A stretch of DNA of 64,000 nt from Perca fluviatilis (lineage: Eukaryota; Chordata; Actinopteri; Perciformes; Percidae), in NCBI RefSeq assembly GCF_010015445.1, contig NC_053123.1:2912579-2976578 (forward strand). Direction: 5' to 3'. Both the position numbers and the translations under genes were made by a program. Positions 12,332-26,475 of this stretch are shown piece by piece. The notes below the pieces were generated by a model that did not search any database, was not told the origin of the DNA, and saw only the letters and a program-made list of their open reading frames with translations. Each line of letters begins with the position of its first letter. The stretch's first letter is position 1.

Positions 12332-15300
12332 GACTCACCCTCAAGTGTCTCCCAGTGGGGCTTGAAGGCTTCAGTCACTCGGCTCAGTTCCGGGCTCTCA
12401 GCATCACACTAGATGGAGCAGGAGAGTGGACAGTTACATAAAAAAACGTAGCAGCTAGCGGATACCATGGCAACCACAAATGTATGGTGTCCTGCTGTAA
12501 ACTGCGTGTCATCTAACTTCCTCTGGGTTTATACACGTGCACTGGTGTCTGCGTAGTTCTGGTGCATCTCTTATTTAGAGAACAGCTAAAGTGCAGTAGC
12601 CCAAACAGCCAGTGACGAGTTACAGGGTCCTGAGCGCTGCATGCTACTCTAGTTCAAAATGGTGTGACCGCCGACACCTGTCGGGCTCTGCTGTTATGCT
12701 AACGCTGAACAGCAATACCCTTTATTGGCCAGATGTGCCGAACAGGTGGGGGAGTTGTGTGAGGTCAGAGGTCCTGAGACGACCAATCAGAGCACAGGTG
12801 CTGCTCTGCTCCGATTCAAGGATTTTTTTTTGGCCTTTAACTTAAGAGTTTTGTTATGCATCATTCATGCACAGATGTAATTAATTCAATGTAATGCAAT
12901 AATCATTTTAACAAGTGTATAAAAATCCATTTTATTTCTATGGTTATAATGCAACGTAATGTGCAGTCTGACACAAAACTGCATGAAGGAGTGAACATGG
13001 AAGTGGTCAAAGTGAAAATGGCATGCTCAGGCCTTAATGTTTGTCAAAGAGGTGTAAGAAAACTGTTTAAAAAATAAAGTCTTCTTCTTCACTACCCAGT
13101 AGTCTCGTTATACTGTTTTGGGCATGAAAGATAAATCCACGATTTCAGCGCAAATGTAGCTAATATGTAGATTCTAATCCCTTTTCAACAAATCTTCTCG
13201 GGTGTATGCGTTTGTGTATGAAAACCTATAAGCTAAGATCAGTATCTAAATGTGTATCACACTGTACCTCCCAGGAGTCTCGTTTGTGTGTGTAAATTTG
13301 GAGTGGTGCATCGCTGGAGTCCATCAGCACCCAGAGGCGGCCTTCCAGGTCAAAGGTCATGTCGAGGGGACAGTGGGGGAGGGAGAGCCTGCTGTGTGGC
13401 ACAAGCTTGTCTTCACCTTCCTGGTCCAGAGTAAAGAACTGAACTGTGGACACTCTGAGGACACACAGGAACCACCAAAGTGTTGAATCAGTCAGCTGAT
13501 TGCTGGCTTGATCTGTTACTTTTAAGAGACCAATTCTGAATGTGGAACATTAAAAAGGGATGGCTTCACTGGGTGCTCCCCTTTTCCTCTGACCTACTTT
13601 AGGTGTCACCTACATGAACAGTATACACTATACAGCTCCACAGTGACCTTGTGCCTCCATAGGTCCAAAAATACATTTAAAGATCAGAAGCAAAAATAGC
13701 TTTAGCCAGCCAGCCAGTCACTGTCATGTCAAAGTCCTGGTGAAGCAGCAAGAAATATTAGGGGCCAGGGCCGATAATAGGGCCAGGGCCGATAATAGGG
13801 CCGTTTTTGTTTTTTTGACAGTTGGCAAATTATCTGCATTTTATTTTCCTGATAACTGATAAAGTTAATTAATTATAAAGTGCACTACTTTGGCTCGGCT
13901 ACAGCTCTGTGTCTGTCACTCTGCTTCGGTTTCACTCCCCACTGAGTCTGACTTAATGTCCCCCACAACACTATCTGACTGACTATCTTTTACTGGGTAT
14001 TATGTTGAAAGTTTCTAATTTATTATAGAATTGCTTAAAGCATCTAAACAAAGTTTTGTGTTGGGAGTTTATAACATTCCAAAATTCCAAAGAATGTAAA
14101 ATTCCAAATATTGGTTATCGGTTTCACAAACTACTAATAATCGGTAGGGTTGGGTATCGTTTGGATTTTTACGATTGCGATGCCAAACCGGTACTTGAAA
14201 AACTGAAAAATGACATCCAAGAAAGGTGCAGTGAATGGTTAATATGCTTTAACATCTGTTTTGGTGAGCCCAGAGGGAAAATATGACATTTTAAAAGTAG
14301 CCTACATTTATGGTAGCTAGCTAACGGTAGACTACAGAGAAAGGGGGATATTTTTACGTCCGTTTCGGAGCGACAGAGGGAAAATATTTCAGTCGACACA
14401 TTAAAGCTGCTGTAGGTAAGATTGTGAAGATCCAGGACTTTGCCAACAAATTTGAACATCGACAACTTCTTAGTCCCTCCCCCCTTTCTGCTGCAGCCCA
14501 AACCGTCTCCTAAGCCCCTCCCACACAAGGGAGTTTGACAGAAGTGTCGGCATGTCAGACAGACAACATGTTCAATAACTAAACACTAACACAACGTTAA
14601 CTTTACTCACCAACAGTAAAACGATGCTAACTAGCAGGCTACCGTTAGCCATTTCAGCATCATATCAGACCGACCACTGTTACCATCATCCTCACCAACC
14701 TAGCTTTGTGGACTTTTGACTACTAATAACCAAGTGAAAGATAAATCATTCATGGTAATTATGTTACCTGTTGAGAGGAAATGTGGCTACGTCTGCATCG
14801 TTCTTCAGATCTTTAAAATCCCAGAGCTCACGCCACCTCTGAAAAGCCACTCCAATATTCACGGAGTTTTGGGAAACCTTTCGTGCGCGGGATGGGGGGG
14901 AGGGAGAACGCTATATATGCGTGTACGTGCCTGAGCAGTGATTGACAGGCAGACAGACACCCCTGTGGCCCTGATTGGAGAAAATCAACCGGGAGCGGTG
15001 GAATTTTGCCAATTTTTTTTTTTTTTTTTTTACATAATTCATGTAGTTTTACTGGAACATAGGGTCAGTTTCAGCAAATATGACAGAAAGTTAGTTTTAT
15101 AAGACTTACCTACTGCATCTTTAAGTGGAACCGAAATTTGCGTTCTAATCTGGTCCGATTCCTACCGGTTCCACAGTGGAACCGGGAGGAATTAGGGTTT
15201 TGGTACCCAACCCTAATAATCGGTATTGGTCTTGGCCTTGAAAATCCAGTATCGGTCGATCCCTAATAAATATGTGTTCCGAGCCTGTCACACCACAGGA

Positions 15301-18300
15301 AAATGTGTCATTAACCACCTGCCCACATCTGAATGATTAGAAAAATGAAAAGTTGGTTTTTAAAATCGTGAAAAAATAAACAAAAAAGTAGAAGAGTGCC
15401 GTATCACGGCGACAGAGAGCCCAAAGCCCACACCACAGCAGGGAGTAGTAACTGCCAGCGGGCCGGGGAGCCGATTCAGGCTGAAAGACTGAAAGGAAGG
15501 TTAGTGACGGCTATTGTGCTTGTGTTTATATGAGTGTGGCATTTCAGAGTTGTTTATTCATGTATTTATTAGACTGAAAGAGCTCAGAGAGCTTGTGGAA
15601 GCCTTCACCCCCTGTGTGCTGCTCACACAGAGGGTGAAGGAAGCAACAGTGATGCTCTGCGCTCTAACGTTAGTGGTAACAAAAAAAAACATCTTTAGTT
15701 GCATTCCTAATTCAGTCACAATTCTTAAATATAACTCATTTAAGGGATCCATATAAAATCTCCATTTATTGGACACAAAATAATATTGGCTTATAGACAG
15801 TAGATTGGCTTTGGAGGAATGTTTTGATGAGGAATGATTTGATTGCACTTGGATCAGGTCACACATTCCCAATATAACACCCAGCCACCAGTTTCATGCT
15901 GTCCCATGTCATTCAACTCTCCTGTGCACTTCATACAAAGCTAATCATGTCAACAGGAAACACTGTGACTTGTGTGCCGTCTGTTCCCTCTACCTGCAGA
16001 GTCACATGACTGACTCACACGCTCACCTCTCACACTGTACGGCTACATGGCGAGCATCAGGAGAGCTGGCGATGCGGCACACAGTTGGCTTCTGGGAAAA
16101 TAAAACAAAGACAGACAGAGTGGTGGAGTCATGACAGGTTTCTCAGTGATCTTTTTAACAAAATAGGAGACCTGTCCTTGTACTGGTAATTAGTAAGTAA
16201 AAGCACCGAGTGTCCTGCCTACGGAGTTGAAAGAACCAAGGGCTTGAAAGAGGACAGGCACTTTAAAGCTGCATTAATAAATATTTATATATTCACAATG
16301 GATCAAATAATGTGTAATGTTTTGGGAATTTTAGGCCTTCATCTATACAGGACAACATGAAAGGGGAGAGAGAGGGGGAATGACATGCAGAAAAGGGCCG
16401 CAGGTCGGAGTCGAACCTGCCGCATCGAGGAGTAAACCTCTATATATGGGCGCCTGCTCTACCAGGTGAGCTACCCGGGCGCCCTCAAATAGCTATGTTT
16501 AATGTGAAATGTATCGCTCATAGTAACAAACCCACAGAGAATTATCACCAACTCTGCAGTTCCCCTCAGCATCAAACCTCTGATACACCTACTGGACCCA
16601 ACACTAAAATAACAGGAGGAATGATCCTTTTAAGGACAAAAAGCAATAAAAAAAATTTTTGGTAAGTATGGGGATATTTTTTTTTTTTTTATATTATATT
16701 TGAGAGGGAAAAAAAAATTTTTTGGTTTTTTTTTTTTTCATTAACCCGGTAGGAATCGGACCGGATTAGAACGCAAATTTCGGTTCCACTTAATGTGTCA
16801 ACTGAAATATTTTCCCTCTGTAGCTCCGAAACAGACGTAAAAATATCCCCCTTTCTCTGTAGTCTACCGTTAGCTAGCTACCGTAAATGTAGGCTACTTT
16901 TACAATGCCATATTTTCCCTCTGGGCTCACCAAAACGGACGTTAAAGCATATTAAAGATAATTTTTTTGGGCATTTTAGGCCTTTATTTCCTCAGGACAG
17001 ATGAAGATGAAAGGAGGAATGACATGCAGCAAAAGGTTGGAGTGGAACCCACTGCGTCGAGGAGTAAACCTCTATATATGAGCGCCTGCTCTACCAACTG
17101 AGCTAACCCTGCCACCGTAACAGCATGTTAACCATTCACTGCACATGATCGCTAGTAAACATATTACACTTACAAGAATCGGTTTAGGAATCGGAATAGT
17201 TTTAAAAGTACCGGTTCGGCATCAAAATCGTAAAAATCCAAACAATACCCAACCCTAGTCCCAAGTTGACAAAACAAAGCAATGAGAAAAGACCAAACCT
17301 TTGGGGTCTGAAGGCTTGAATGGACTTCTAACAAAACAAACACCTGTTCATCTCTTGCACTTTCATAGTTTTCCTTATTTTAGTTATTTCCTTCTCACAA
17401 AAGCCTCCATGTTGGCCCTGGATCATAGACTGTAAATATAGTGGAGCACCGTAGCAGCGGTGAAGTCACCCATTGGTTTGTGGACTGCCGTTTTGAAGGG
17501 TTAGGGTCAACAGCCAAGCCATAGGGGACCAGCATATGATGAGAAGCCATTTAATAGCAACGTTGCCTGGCTCAACTCATGATGCTTTTATCTTCAACAC
17601 AAGCTAGCATTTTTGTAAACTTCCCAACTAAAGAAGACAACTCATTAACTACAGTACAACCTTATCACCTTCATTGCAGGGCTTCCAGTAGACCTTATCT
17701 CAATAAATATATAATTCTTCACAGCATAAGCCTGACTATTTACTAGTGTTGGTTGCTATTTTCCGCCAGGCTGGGGTGGGTGTGGCTTACCTGCGTCAGA
17801 GTTTACAAAGCGGAAGTGAAGCAGACTGAGAGGGACTCAGGGCCTGTTCTGACTTGGTATTAAAATCCCATCTGAGCGATTCGATCGCAAGTGGACAGCT
17901 CTGGGTTTGTCTGTTTTCACAGGTCCAGTATTAAGCGAGATTGCTGCAGTCGGCAGTCAGCGAAACAAGCTGCAGTGGAAGTTAAAGGGCAATTGCGCAC
18001 CTTCAATTTACATCCACAAACGTGCTTGTTTTGACATTGACAGGCTGAGATTATATATAAATATAAGGAGGTCGACCTTTCTGTTAAAAGGTCCCATGAC
18101 ATGGTGCTCTTTGGATGCTTTTATATAGACCTTAGTGGTCCCCTAATACTGTATCTGAAGTCTCTTTTATATAGACCTTAGTGGTCCCCTAATACTGTAT
18201 CTGAAGTCTCTTTTATATAGACCTTAGTGGTCCTCTAATACTGTATCTAAAGTCTCTTTTATATAGACCTAGTGGTCCCCTAATACTGTATCTGAAGTCT

Positions 18301-21300
18301 CTTTTATATAGGCCTTAGTGGTCCTCTAATACTGTATCTAAAGTCTCTTTTATATAGGCCTTAGTGGTCCCCTAATACTGTATCTGAAGTCTCTTTTATA
18401 TAGACCTTAGTGGTCCCCTAATACTGTATCTGAAGTCTCTTTTATATAGACCTTAGTGGTCCCCTAATACTGTATCTGAAGTCTCTTTTATATAGACCTT
18501 AGTGGTCCCCTAATACTGTATCTGAAGTCTCTTTCCCGAAATTCAGCATTGGTGCAGAATTACAGCCACTAGAGCCAGTCCCACAATGAGCTTTCCTTAG
18601 GATGTGCCATTTTGTGTCTCTAGGTATTGAGGAGGAGAGAGGGGGGGAAAGGTGAAGGGTGGGGCTGTGGCCTTGACCAACTGCCACTTTGCTCGTTTGA
18701 AAGCCATGATGTCTCTCTCTCTCTCTCATGGGTGTGCCAAATTCTCTGGGCGGGCAAAGCAGAGAAAGGGGAGGTAACCTTGCTCCTTATGAGCTCATAA
18801 GGAGAAGATTCCAGATCGGCTCATCTGAGCTTTCATTTTCTCAAAGGCAGAGCAGGGCTCGGTTTACACCTATCACCATTTTAAGCCAATTGGGGACCAT
18901 AGGCAGGCTGGGGGAACTCATATTAATATTAAAAAACCTCATAAAGTGAAATGTTCATGCCATGGGACCTTTAAAGAGCCTTTTTTTTTAAAACATAAAA
19001 ACATCTGCGAAATTGTTATCCCTAAACCCACCAGACTCCATGTAATTAAACAATCATTTTATTATCGTGAAATGTACTCAAAAATGAAGAAATTCATTCA
19101 AAATTGACAGACACAAAATAAAACTATGAAAAGCCATTTTTGGTCATCTTTCCACTTTTCCAACAATCACAACTCAGCTTGGTTTTGGTTGAAATAAACA
19201 CAGTTTACTGATTTACATGTGAAAGTAGGTTGGCTCTATAAACGCAAAAAGTATGTTTGTTTTTTTTATTTATTTATTTTTTAAATGGAGTCTGGTGAAT
19301 TAAGTGATAGCTATTTTGGATCTGTTTTTGGTTAAATAAAGAAAAATGTTACTCTTTAACTAAAAGGTCTATCTCTGTAGGGATCCTTTCCAAAATGTTG
19401 TCAGACACTTAGAATAATAATCTGAGTCTGTCAGCGGCAAAAACAGAACTTTCACTGGACAAAATTAACGATGCAGATTTGTCCTATAGGATTACATTGC
19501 AGCCCTGTGTGCGGCTGCTGGTGACAGCGTTCTTGCTTAATACTGGACCAATTTCAAAGATCAGTCACTTACGCACAAAAGCATAGGAAATAGGGTTCTC
19601 TTTCACAAAATCTATTCATTTTAAAAGTCTATTTTCGAAAGAAATTAAGGCTTGTCTTTTATAAAGATTATAATGTAGAGTGGTGGGCAAAAACTGGAAA
19701 AATACATTGTTGAAGGTCACCAGAGGTCAGATATAAATTGCCTCCATGTCTGAAATAAAACCTTGGAGTCTGTAGATTATGTGCTAAATAAGTCCTGCTT
19801 TAGTTATAAAGAGCACAATACCTTCCATATACAGCTATGAGCTCATCTAACGGCAACGGCTCAGCAAGGAAACACTGTCCATAATAACACAAAGAGGAGT
19901 TTGATACTAACAACAGAGAGTCTACAGCCATGTTAGCAGCTGTGTCAGATTAGGCACAGTGCCTGCATCTTAACGCATCTTAGTTTAACATGTTAGCATG
20001 CTAACCTTTGCTAATTAGCATGAAACACAAAATACAGCTTTGGTCCTAAACCCAAGTGTCAGAGGATCACCACATGTATAGAGAGTTTATCCTGAAGGGA
20101 ACATCCATTTGTGGATCACATTTTATGGCAATCCAACAATAACCGTCGAGACATTTCACTCAAATGTCAACCTCACTGTGGAACTAGATGGAAAGTCAAG
20201 GGGTCACCAAAGTCATCAGGGCATGCTACAGCCTTATTGTTGTAGGATAAAACATGCCGTGGTTGCTGTGGTTACCTTCTGTTTGTCACCATCAGAGCTC
20301 GGTGTCTCTTCAAGGTCCCAGCTCTGCAGCTTACGGCCGGACTCATACTCCCACAGCTTCATGGTCCCGTCCTGACAAACACGACACACACATTACACTC
20401 AAACTCAACTGCACATTGGTTTGACTTCATTTTCCCTGATGGAGCCTCTGGGTCAGCTTCGACATTATGCTGTCAAAAGTTTCATTGTACAGTAGATCTT
20501 TGCTGTATTAAAATGCATCTAAAGTAGGCAGGGGTGTAGCATAAAATTCTGGGCCATAGAAAGGTATTCTCTATGGGCCCCTCCCCACATCCACAGCTAT
20601 TCATTCTAGCATCTTTTTGGGCCCTCCTTACATGGGTTCGGTCTTAATTTCTATCATTTTACACGGGCTCATTTATCGCACTCCGGGTTGTGCGGTAAAT
20701 GAGCGGTCAGGTGATGCGTTTAAATTAGCGCGAAAACGGATGCTGAGGAGGTGAAACGGAGGCTGGCCTCTGGCGATTACATTTTGGTTGCACTGGCAAA
20801 GAAAGCAAAGTCTGAGGTGTGGAAAACTTTTGACCAAGTGCATAATGAGAAATGACTCATTCTTGACAAAAGGCAAAAGAGCTGTGTGTCGGGCTCGGGC
20901 TTTGTCGGGCCGAACTTTTAAGGAATGATTACAGCTCTACTCAGTCCCCTTTGCACCCCCACTCTGACGCCCCTGAAAGTAGTTTGGAACAATGATAGAC
21001 AATTAACAAAAGGGTTAAGTTTGACTTTCACTGCGCTTGGCACGCTCCTGCTCCCTCTCCTCTTCAGAAAGAGAAATACTGAATGGTATGTATATTCCAA
21101 CAGCACTCCGAATTAACGAATGGTCCAGTTTTTGCACGAGTGCGCTTTGCTGCTCGAAGTGACTGTTTACGAACAAATCCAATGTATTTGTGAGAGAGAG
21201 AGAGACAGAGCAAGAGAGAGGGGCGTGCAGCTCCAAAAATGGATAATCAATATGTGGCAGCAAATGTTGATATTGTGGTGGGTCAGAAGAAACACTGGAT

Positions 21301-24300
21301 TGCCTATGAAGAGCTTCCTAAAAATGATGGCTAAATATACAGTGGCACCATGAAAAAAAACATAACATTGCTTACCAATTCTGTATCTTGTTCTGTCACG
21401 CAACATTAAACTAGTAGAGAAACATTTTCCTTATTATTCTCACTTATTTAAACCTATACAGTGTACAGAGTTGATTCTTAGCAAAAAAACATTTGTTCTT
21501 TCACAAATATGTGCTCATTCATGTGTAATTACTTCCTCCAACTAATCAAAGTATTCTCGTAAGCGTAGAATCTGAATCATTCAGAATAGATAGCAACTTG
21601 CTCCTATGTATTCTACCATATTGTGCCTCCATCTTTAAAATCCATTAGCCAAAGAGGGACATACCTCGGAGTTTCGCGCTTTTACACTCAGTGGCACCGT
21701 GACGAATGCCAGGGAGGGAGGGGGAGAAGATTACTCAGCGACTGCCGGCAGATTTGAAAGCCTGTTGAAGATGGAGGATCACGCCTATTCTCGAGGACAC
21801 GTAACGGAGTCGCCAAGAAAGTTAAAAAGAGAATTAAAACGACAACGCGACAGGCAAAGACCAAAGTTAATATTGGAGTGGCTTTTCCAAGATGGAAAGA
21901 GCTCATGAGGAGCAAGGATTTTAAAAAGGGACGCCGAAGTTGTCTTTCTTCTCGACAGGTAATTCTGCTATTTGTGTAAATTCGAAGTTTTATAGCTTGT
22001 GTGCACAACACTAGAACAACGTCTAGGATACTTTTCCTTGTGTCAGTGATGAAAAAGGATTGTCTACGTTGTAACATAAATGTAAACATATGTGTTGTGA
22101 TTTCCCTGGCAGAAAACTCACGTCATGGAGTTGTAACACAGACTAGCTCCAGCTAGAACAGCTGCGTGGAAACGATGGAGATACTAAGAGCTCATTTTGG
22201 TTTCATTGACATCGTTCATACTGCTCAGAGAAATATGTTAAAAACACAATCCTCCGCTGCTTCTCTCCTACGCTGTAAACATTGCCTTACACTATTAATC
22301 TCGTACAATATACAGAATAACGATAGCGCTTTACTAACATTAGCTTGCATATTTTTTGGGAACCTGATAGCTGATGTTAGCAATGAAATGGTACCAAATT
22401 AACTAACTATATAAAACTATATAAAAACTGGAAGGAACTCTCACAGACGAAGTCGTACTTCTTGATATAATACGGCCACCGTAGGAGTTACAACACACTC
22501 AGAATGGGGGGGGGGGGTGTTAGAAAGTAATATTCAGTTGGTTGTCATATACAATTTCGTCGCTAGATGGGAGAAGTTCTTACACAATGGAGCTTTAATT
22601 GATATTTTGTTATTTTTATCTCATCACTGCCAATTTGAGTTGATTCGAGAGTTTGCCTGGATGGTGTAGTTTGGTATATAAATTATGTAGACAGATATTC
22701 TGCAAGATTTATTTTCAAGTTTAAATATACCAAACATGTTAAGATCAAGACATAACCCTCTCAATAAAAACAAATAAAAAAATTGATATATTGTCTCCGT
22801 ATGATCTCTTGTTAAAAATTGTTTCAGCAGAAATCCAAGAATGCCGTAAAGATGGCCACCAAATGGACAATGAGACAATATTTTGAGTTGGGAACTTCAA
22901 AATGTGTTCAATAGACACACCTTGCAGGATAATGAAAAAGCCAATTAGAACAATGGGTTGCATGGGGGTTGCATGGGGACTCTATCTTCCTAACTCACGA
23001 ACCCAGCTATACTCCAAAATGTAACTGTTTGAAGATGTACATGACCACATGCTAGTAGTATAGCTTTTAAGGCTCTTGAGAAGAAAAACATGCATTCAGA
23101 GGCACAAACAGCGCTAAGCACAAAAGTTTGCCAACAATGAATAACATGCAGATCTTTTCCAAAGTCTGTTGATTCTTTGTTGCATTTTTTTGGATTAGAT
23201 TTAGTGACTAGGTGTTGGACTTAAGAACCACAACAGTTGTAGCTCAAAATCATCTAGCAGGTGGAAATCCAAGCGACATCTCCACCTGAATGTTAATGGA
23301 CTATAGACTAAAATGGAGAATATGAAGCACATAATAGTGATAAATGGCCTGTGTGCATGATGTGCATGCATGTGTGTGTTACAGTAACTTTGTGAAATGC
23401 ACACATACCCCTGATCCAGACAGCAGCCAGTTTGGATGACCCGATGGGACCAGCAGAGCACTAACAAACCTGAGAGAAAGCAGGACAAAACAGAATAACA
23501 GAAACAGTTTTGATCAAATCACACTTTACTAAATCTCAATGAGGAAACACAAAAATAAGGCGATACTTTGCTGTGTGGATGTTCCCGCTGCTGTAGTATT
23601 GGTTTGAAATAATGAGGATTAAACCAGAAATGCTGCACTTTAAACTTCTTATGCATGTCATGTATGCAACAGACGTGGGTTTCTTTTTTTGTCCGTAAAA
23701 GTGACAAAACGATCTCCTCTGGCTCTTTTGTCCTTACTCCTTTCCGACCCTTCCAGTTTCAAGTAGACTGATGGACAACTTTGTCCACAAAGCAGTTTAA
23801 AAGGCGACTGAATGTGATTTAGAGCCTAATGTTCAATCAGAATTACAACACAGCTATCAGTGTGAGGAATATTGAAGTTTAACATAACACAGGGATTTGT
23901 CCCCTTTGGGTTGAGTTACTCACTGTTGATGTCCCAGGCAGAAGGACTGGATGTTGTACGGAGACCTGAGGTGGCTTACTCTAATCTTCTCATCACGGTC
24001 GGCTGTGATGATGTACTTGTCGTCCGGCGACATGCTCTGAAAGACAGCAGTAGGGGGCAATCATTCAGTCAAACATCTCACTCTGAGACAACGGTACATC
24101 AATAAGGCTACGTTCAGACTGCAGGCAAAAGTGGCCCAAATCAGATTTTTCAAGATCAGACTTCTTCAGAAGTAGTGTGAACACTCAAATCTTGCCCAGA
24201 TCTATTTTTTTCTAATCAGATTTAGACCACTTCCATATGTGGTCCTGAATCAGACCCAGGTCAGACTTTTTTCAATGCGGCCGCAGTGTGAACAACCAAG

Positions 24301-26018
24301 GAGTATTTGATGCGACTTTTACCTCAATCTACATCGACATTTGTCACAATGATGCGCCGGCGGGAGTTAGCCCTGGACACAGACAGTAACATTAAAAACT
24401 TGACTAGGCCTACAAAATGGAGAACAGTGATGGAGCAAGTCAATGGAGGGAGAGGGAGGTGTTAGACCTGATTAGTGTATGCTCATTGATGTTAGGGCTG
24501 CCATTACACAAACATTTTGAAATAAAAGCGACAATGCTTACTTCCTCCATAACCTCCCTAACTTTAGTGCAGCAGCGTGCTGCGTCTGATGTCATTGTAA
24601 TTGGTCTTTTGAGCATCTGGGTCAGTTCGAAACCGCAAACACACTGTTCACACTGGAATCTGATATAGGCCGAATTTTAAAAAAAGGTCATGTGAACAGC
24701 CAAACAAAAAATTGGATCTGAGCAAAAAAAATCTGAATTAAGCATTAAGACGTAGCCTAAGTGGTCAGGATAAGACGGTACAGTTGCTACATTAACAAAC
24801 ACTAAATCGCCAAATACAACTCTTTAACAGCACATTCGCAGAGTAATGTTTAATGATATTAGGTTGGATTGGACTCCATATTGGCCTGGTAATTTTACCA
24901 TTTAACCCTTTGTGTTGTTTTTGGTATTTGACTTCACATATAGAAGATTTTTAGACGGAAGATACCGTTAGCAGGTCATTCTGAACCAAAACGGGCAAAC
25001 GTGTTGGCCTCATGTCTGAATAAGCACCGGAGTCAATTTTACAGAAAAGCCACAACGTCAATCTTACTAGAAGGGTTACTTTTCTGTATCCCCTTCAACA
25101 CAGCAGAAGCCTGAACTGAAAGACGTCAAGACTAGAGCACCATGAGGTTTGACATGCACAAGACAGAGAAAAAGGTGTCTTGTTCCGCCTTCTCAAACCA
25201 CTTTATTGTAACTTATGCACACAAAGAAAACCATTACAACTGCATGGATAAATAAATGAATATCCCTCAAAATGCTTTACACAAAGCATGTGAGAAAATA
25301 GGAATTAAACGAGAGTTTGTCTTCGGTCCTAACTGACCAATTGGACCGCATCAAGTCCTAACTTAACATCCTGTCATTCAATTCCTGTGCACTGTTGTAA
25401 GTTTTAATCCATCACTGTACACACAGAAACACACATCTTCATCCTTATCATAACATGTTTTACTCACAGCCTTATCCCTCTCTCTCCGCTCTCTTTTTCT
25501 CACCAGGTGCCAGGTATTGCGTATGCGTGCAGTCATATATCTGAATAACAAAAAGCCATTATTTTAACAGCTGCATGAAGGCAGCAATGCTACGTGTTCC
25601 ATGTCTGCAAGAGGTCTATGACGGCAGGCTATTTTTTAAGATTATTTTTTGGGGCTTTTCCGCCCTTAAATCGACAGGACGGCTAGGTGAGAAAGGGGAG
25701 AGAGAGGGGGAAGACATGCAGGAAACCGCCACAGGTCGGACCCGAAGCCTGGACCCCTGCGCCGAGGCACAAGCCCCTCAGCACATGGGAGCCTGCTCTA
25801 CCCACTGAGCCAACCCGGCAGGCTTTTTACCCTGCCTTCGTGTGGCCGATCAGAACAGCTATACTCACTCTGGACTTCAGACGTGGTCGGACAACACGTC
25901 GCGCAGACGTCTGTTTTTAACATACTGACACCTTCCCTTTATCCACTGAAGAGGGATACGAGCTGTGGCTGACAACTTCAGAAACACCACATACTGTAAG
26001 TGGATCCTGTGATGGAAC

Positions 26019-26093
<75 letters not shown>

Positions 26094-26381
26094 GTGAATC
26101 TATTAACACTTACTAAAGCTAGCAACATGGACAGGTGGCCCATCTTCAGCTCTCCGTCCCTCTGCGGCTCCACCACTGAGAAGGAGTACACGTCTCCTGA
26201 TTTGTCAGTCGCCAGCAGCTTGTCCTCCGCCTGGCTGAACATCAGGGAGGTGCACCTCCTAACTACCCACCTGGGACACAAACACACACGACATATCACA
26301 TTCAGTTGTCTTGGTGACAGCTGTAGTTCTCGTCGATCGCGATGTTAGTGGAAAATTCACGGTTTACCTGTTCATACAAAA

Positions 26382-26475
<94 letters not shown>

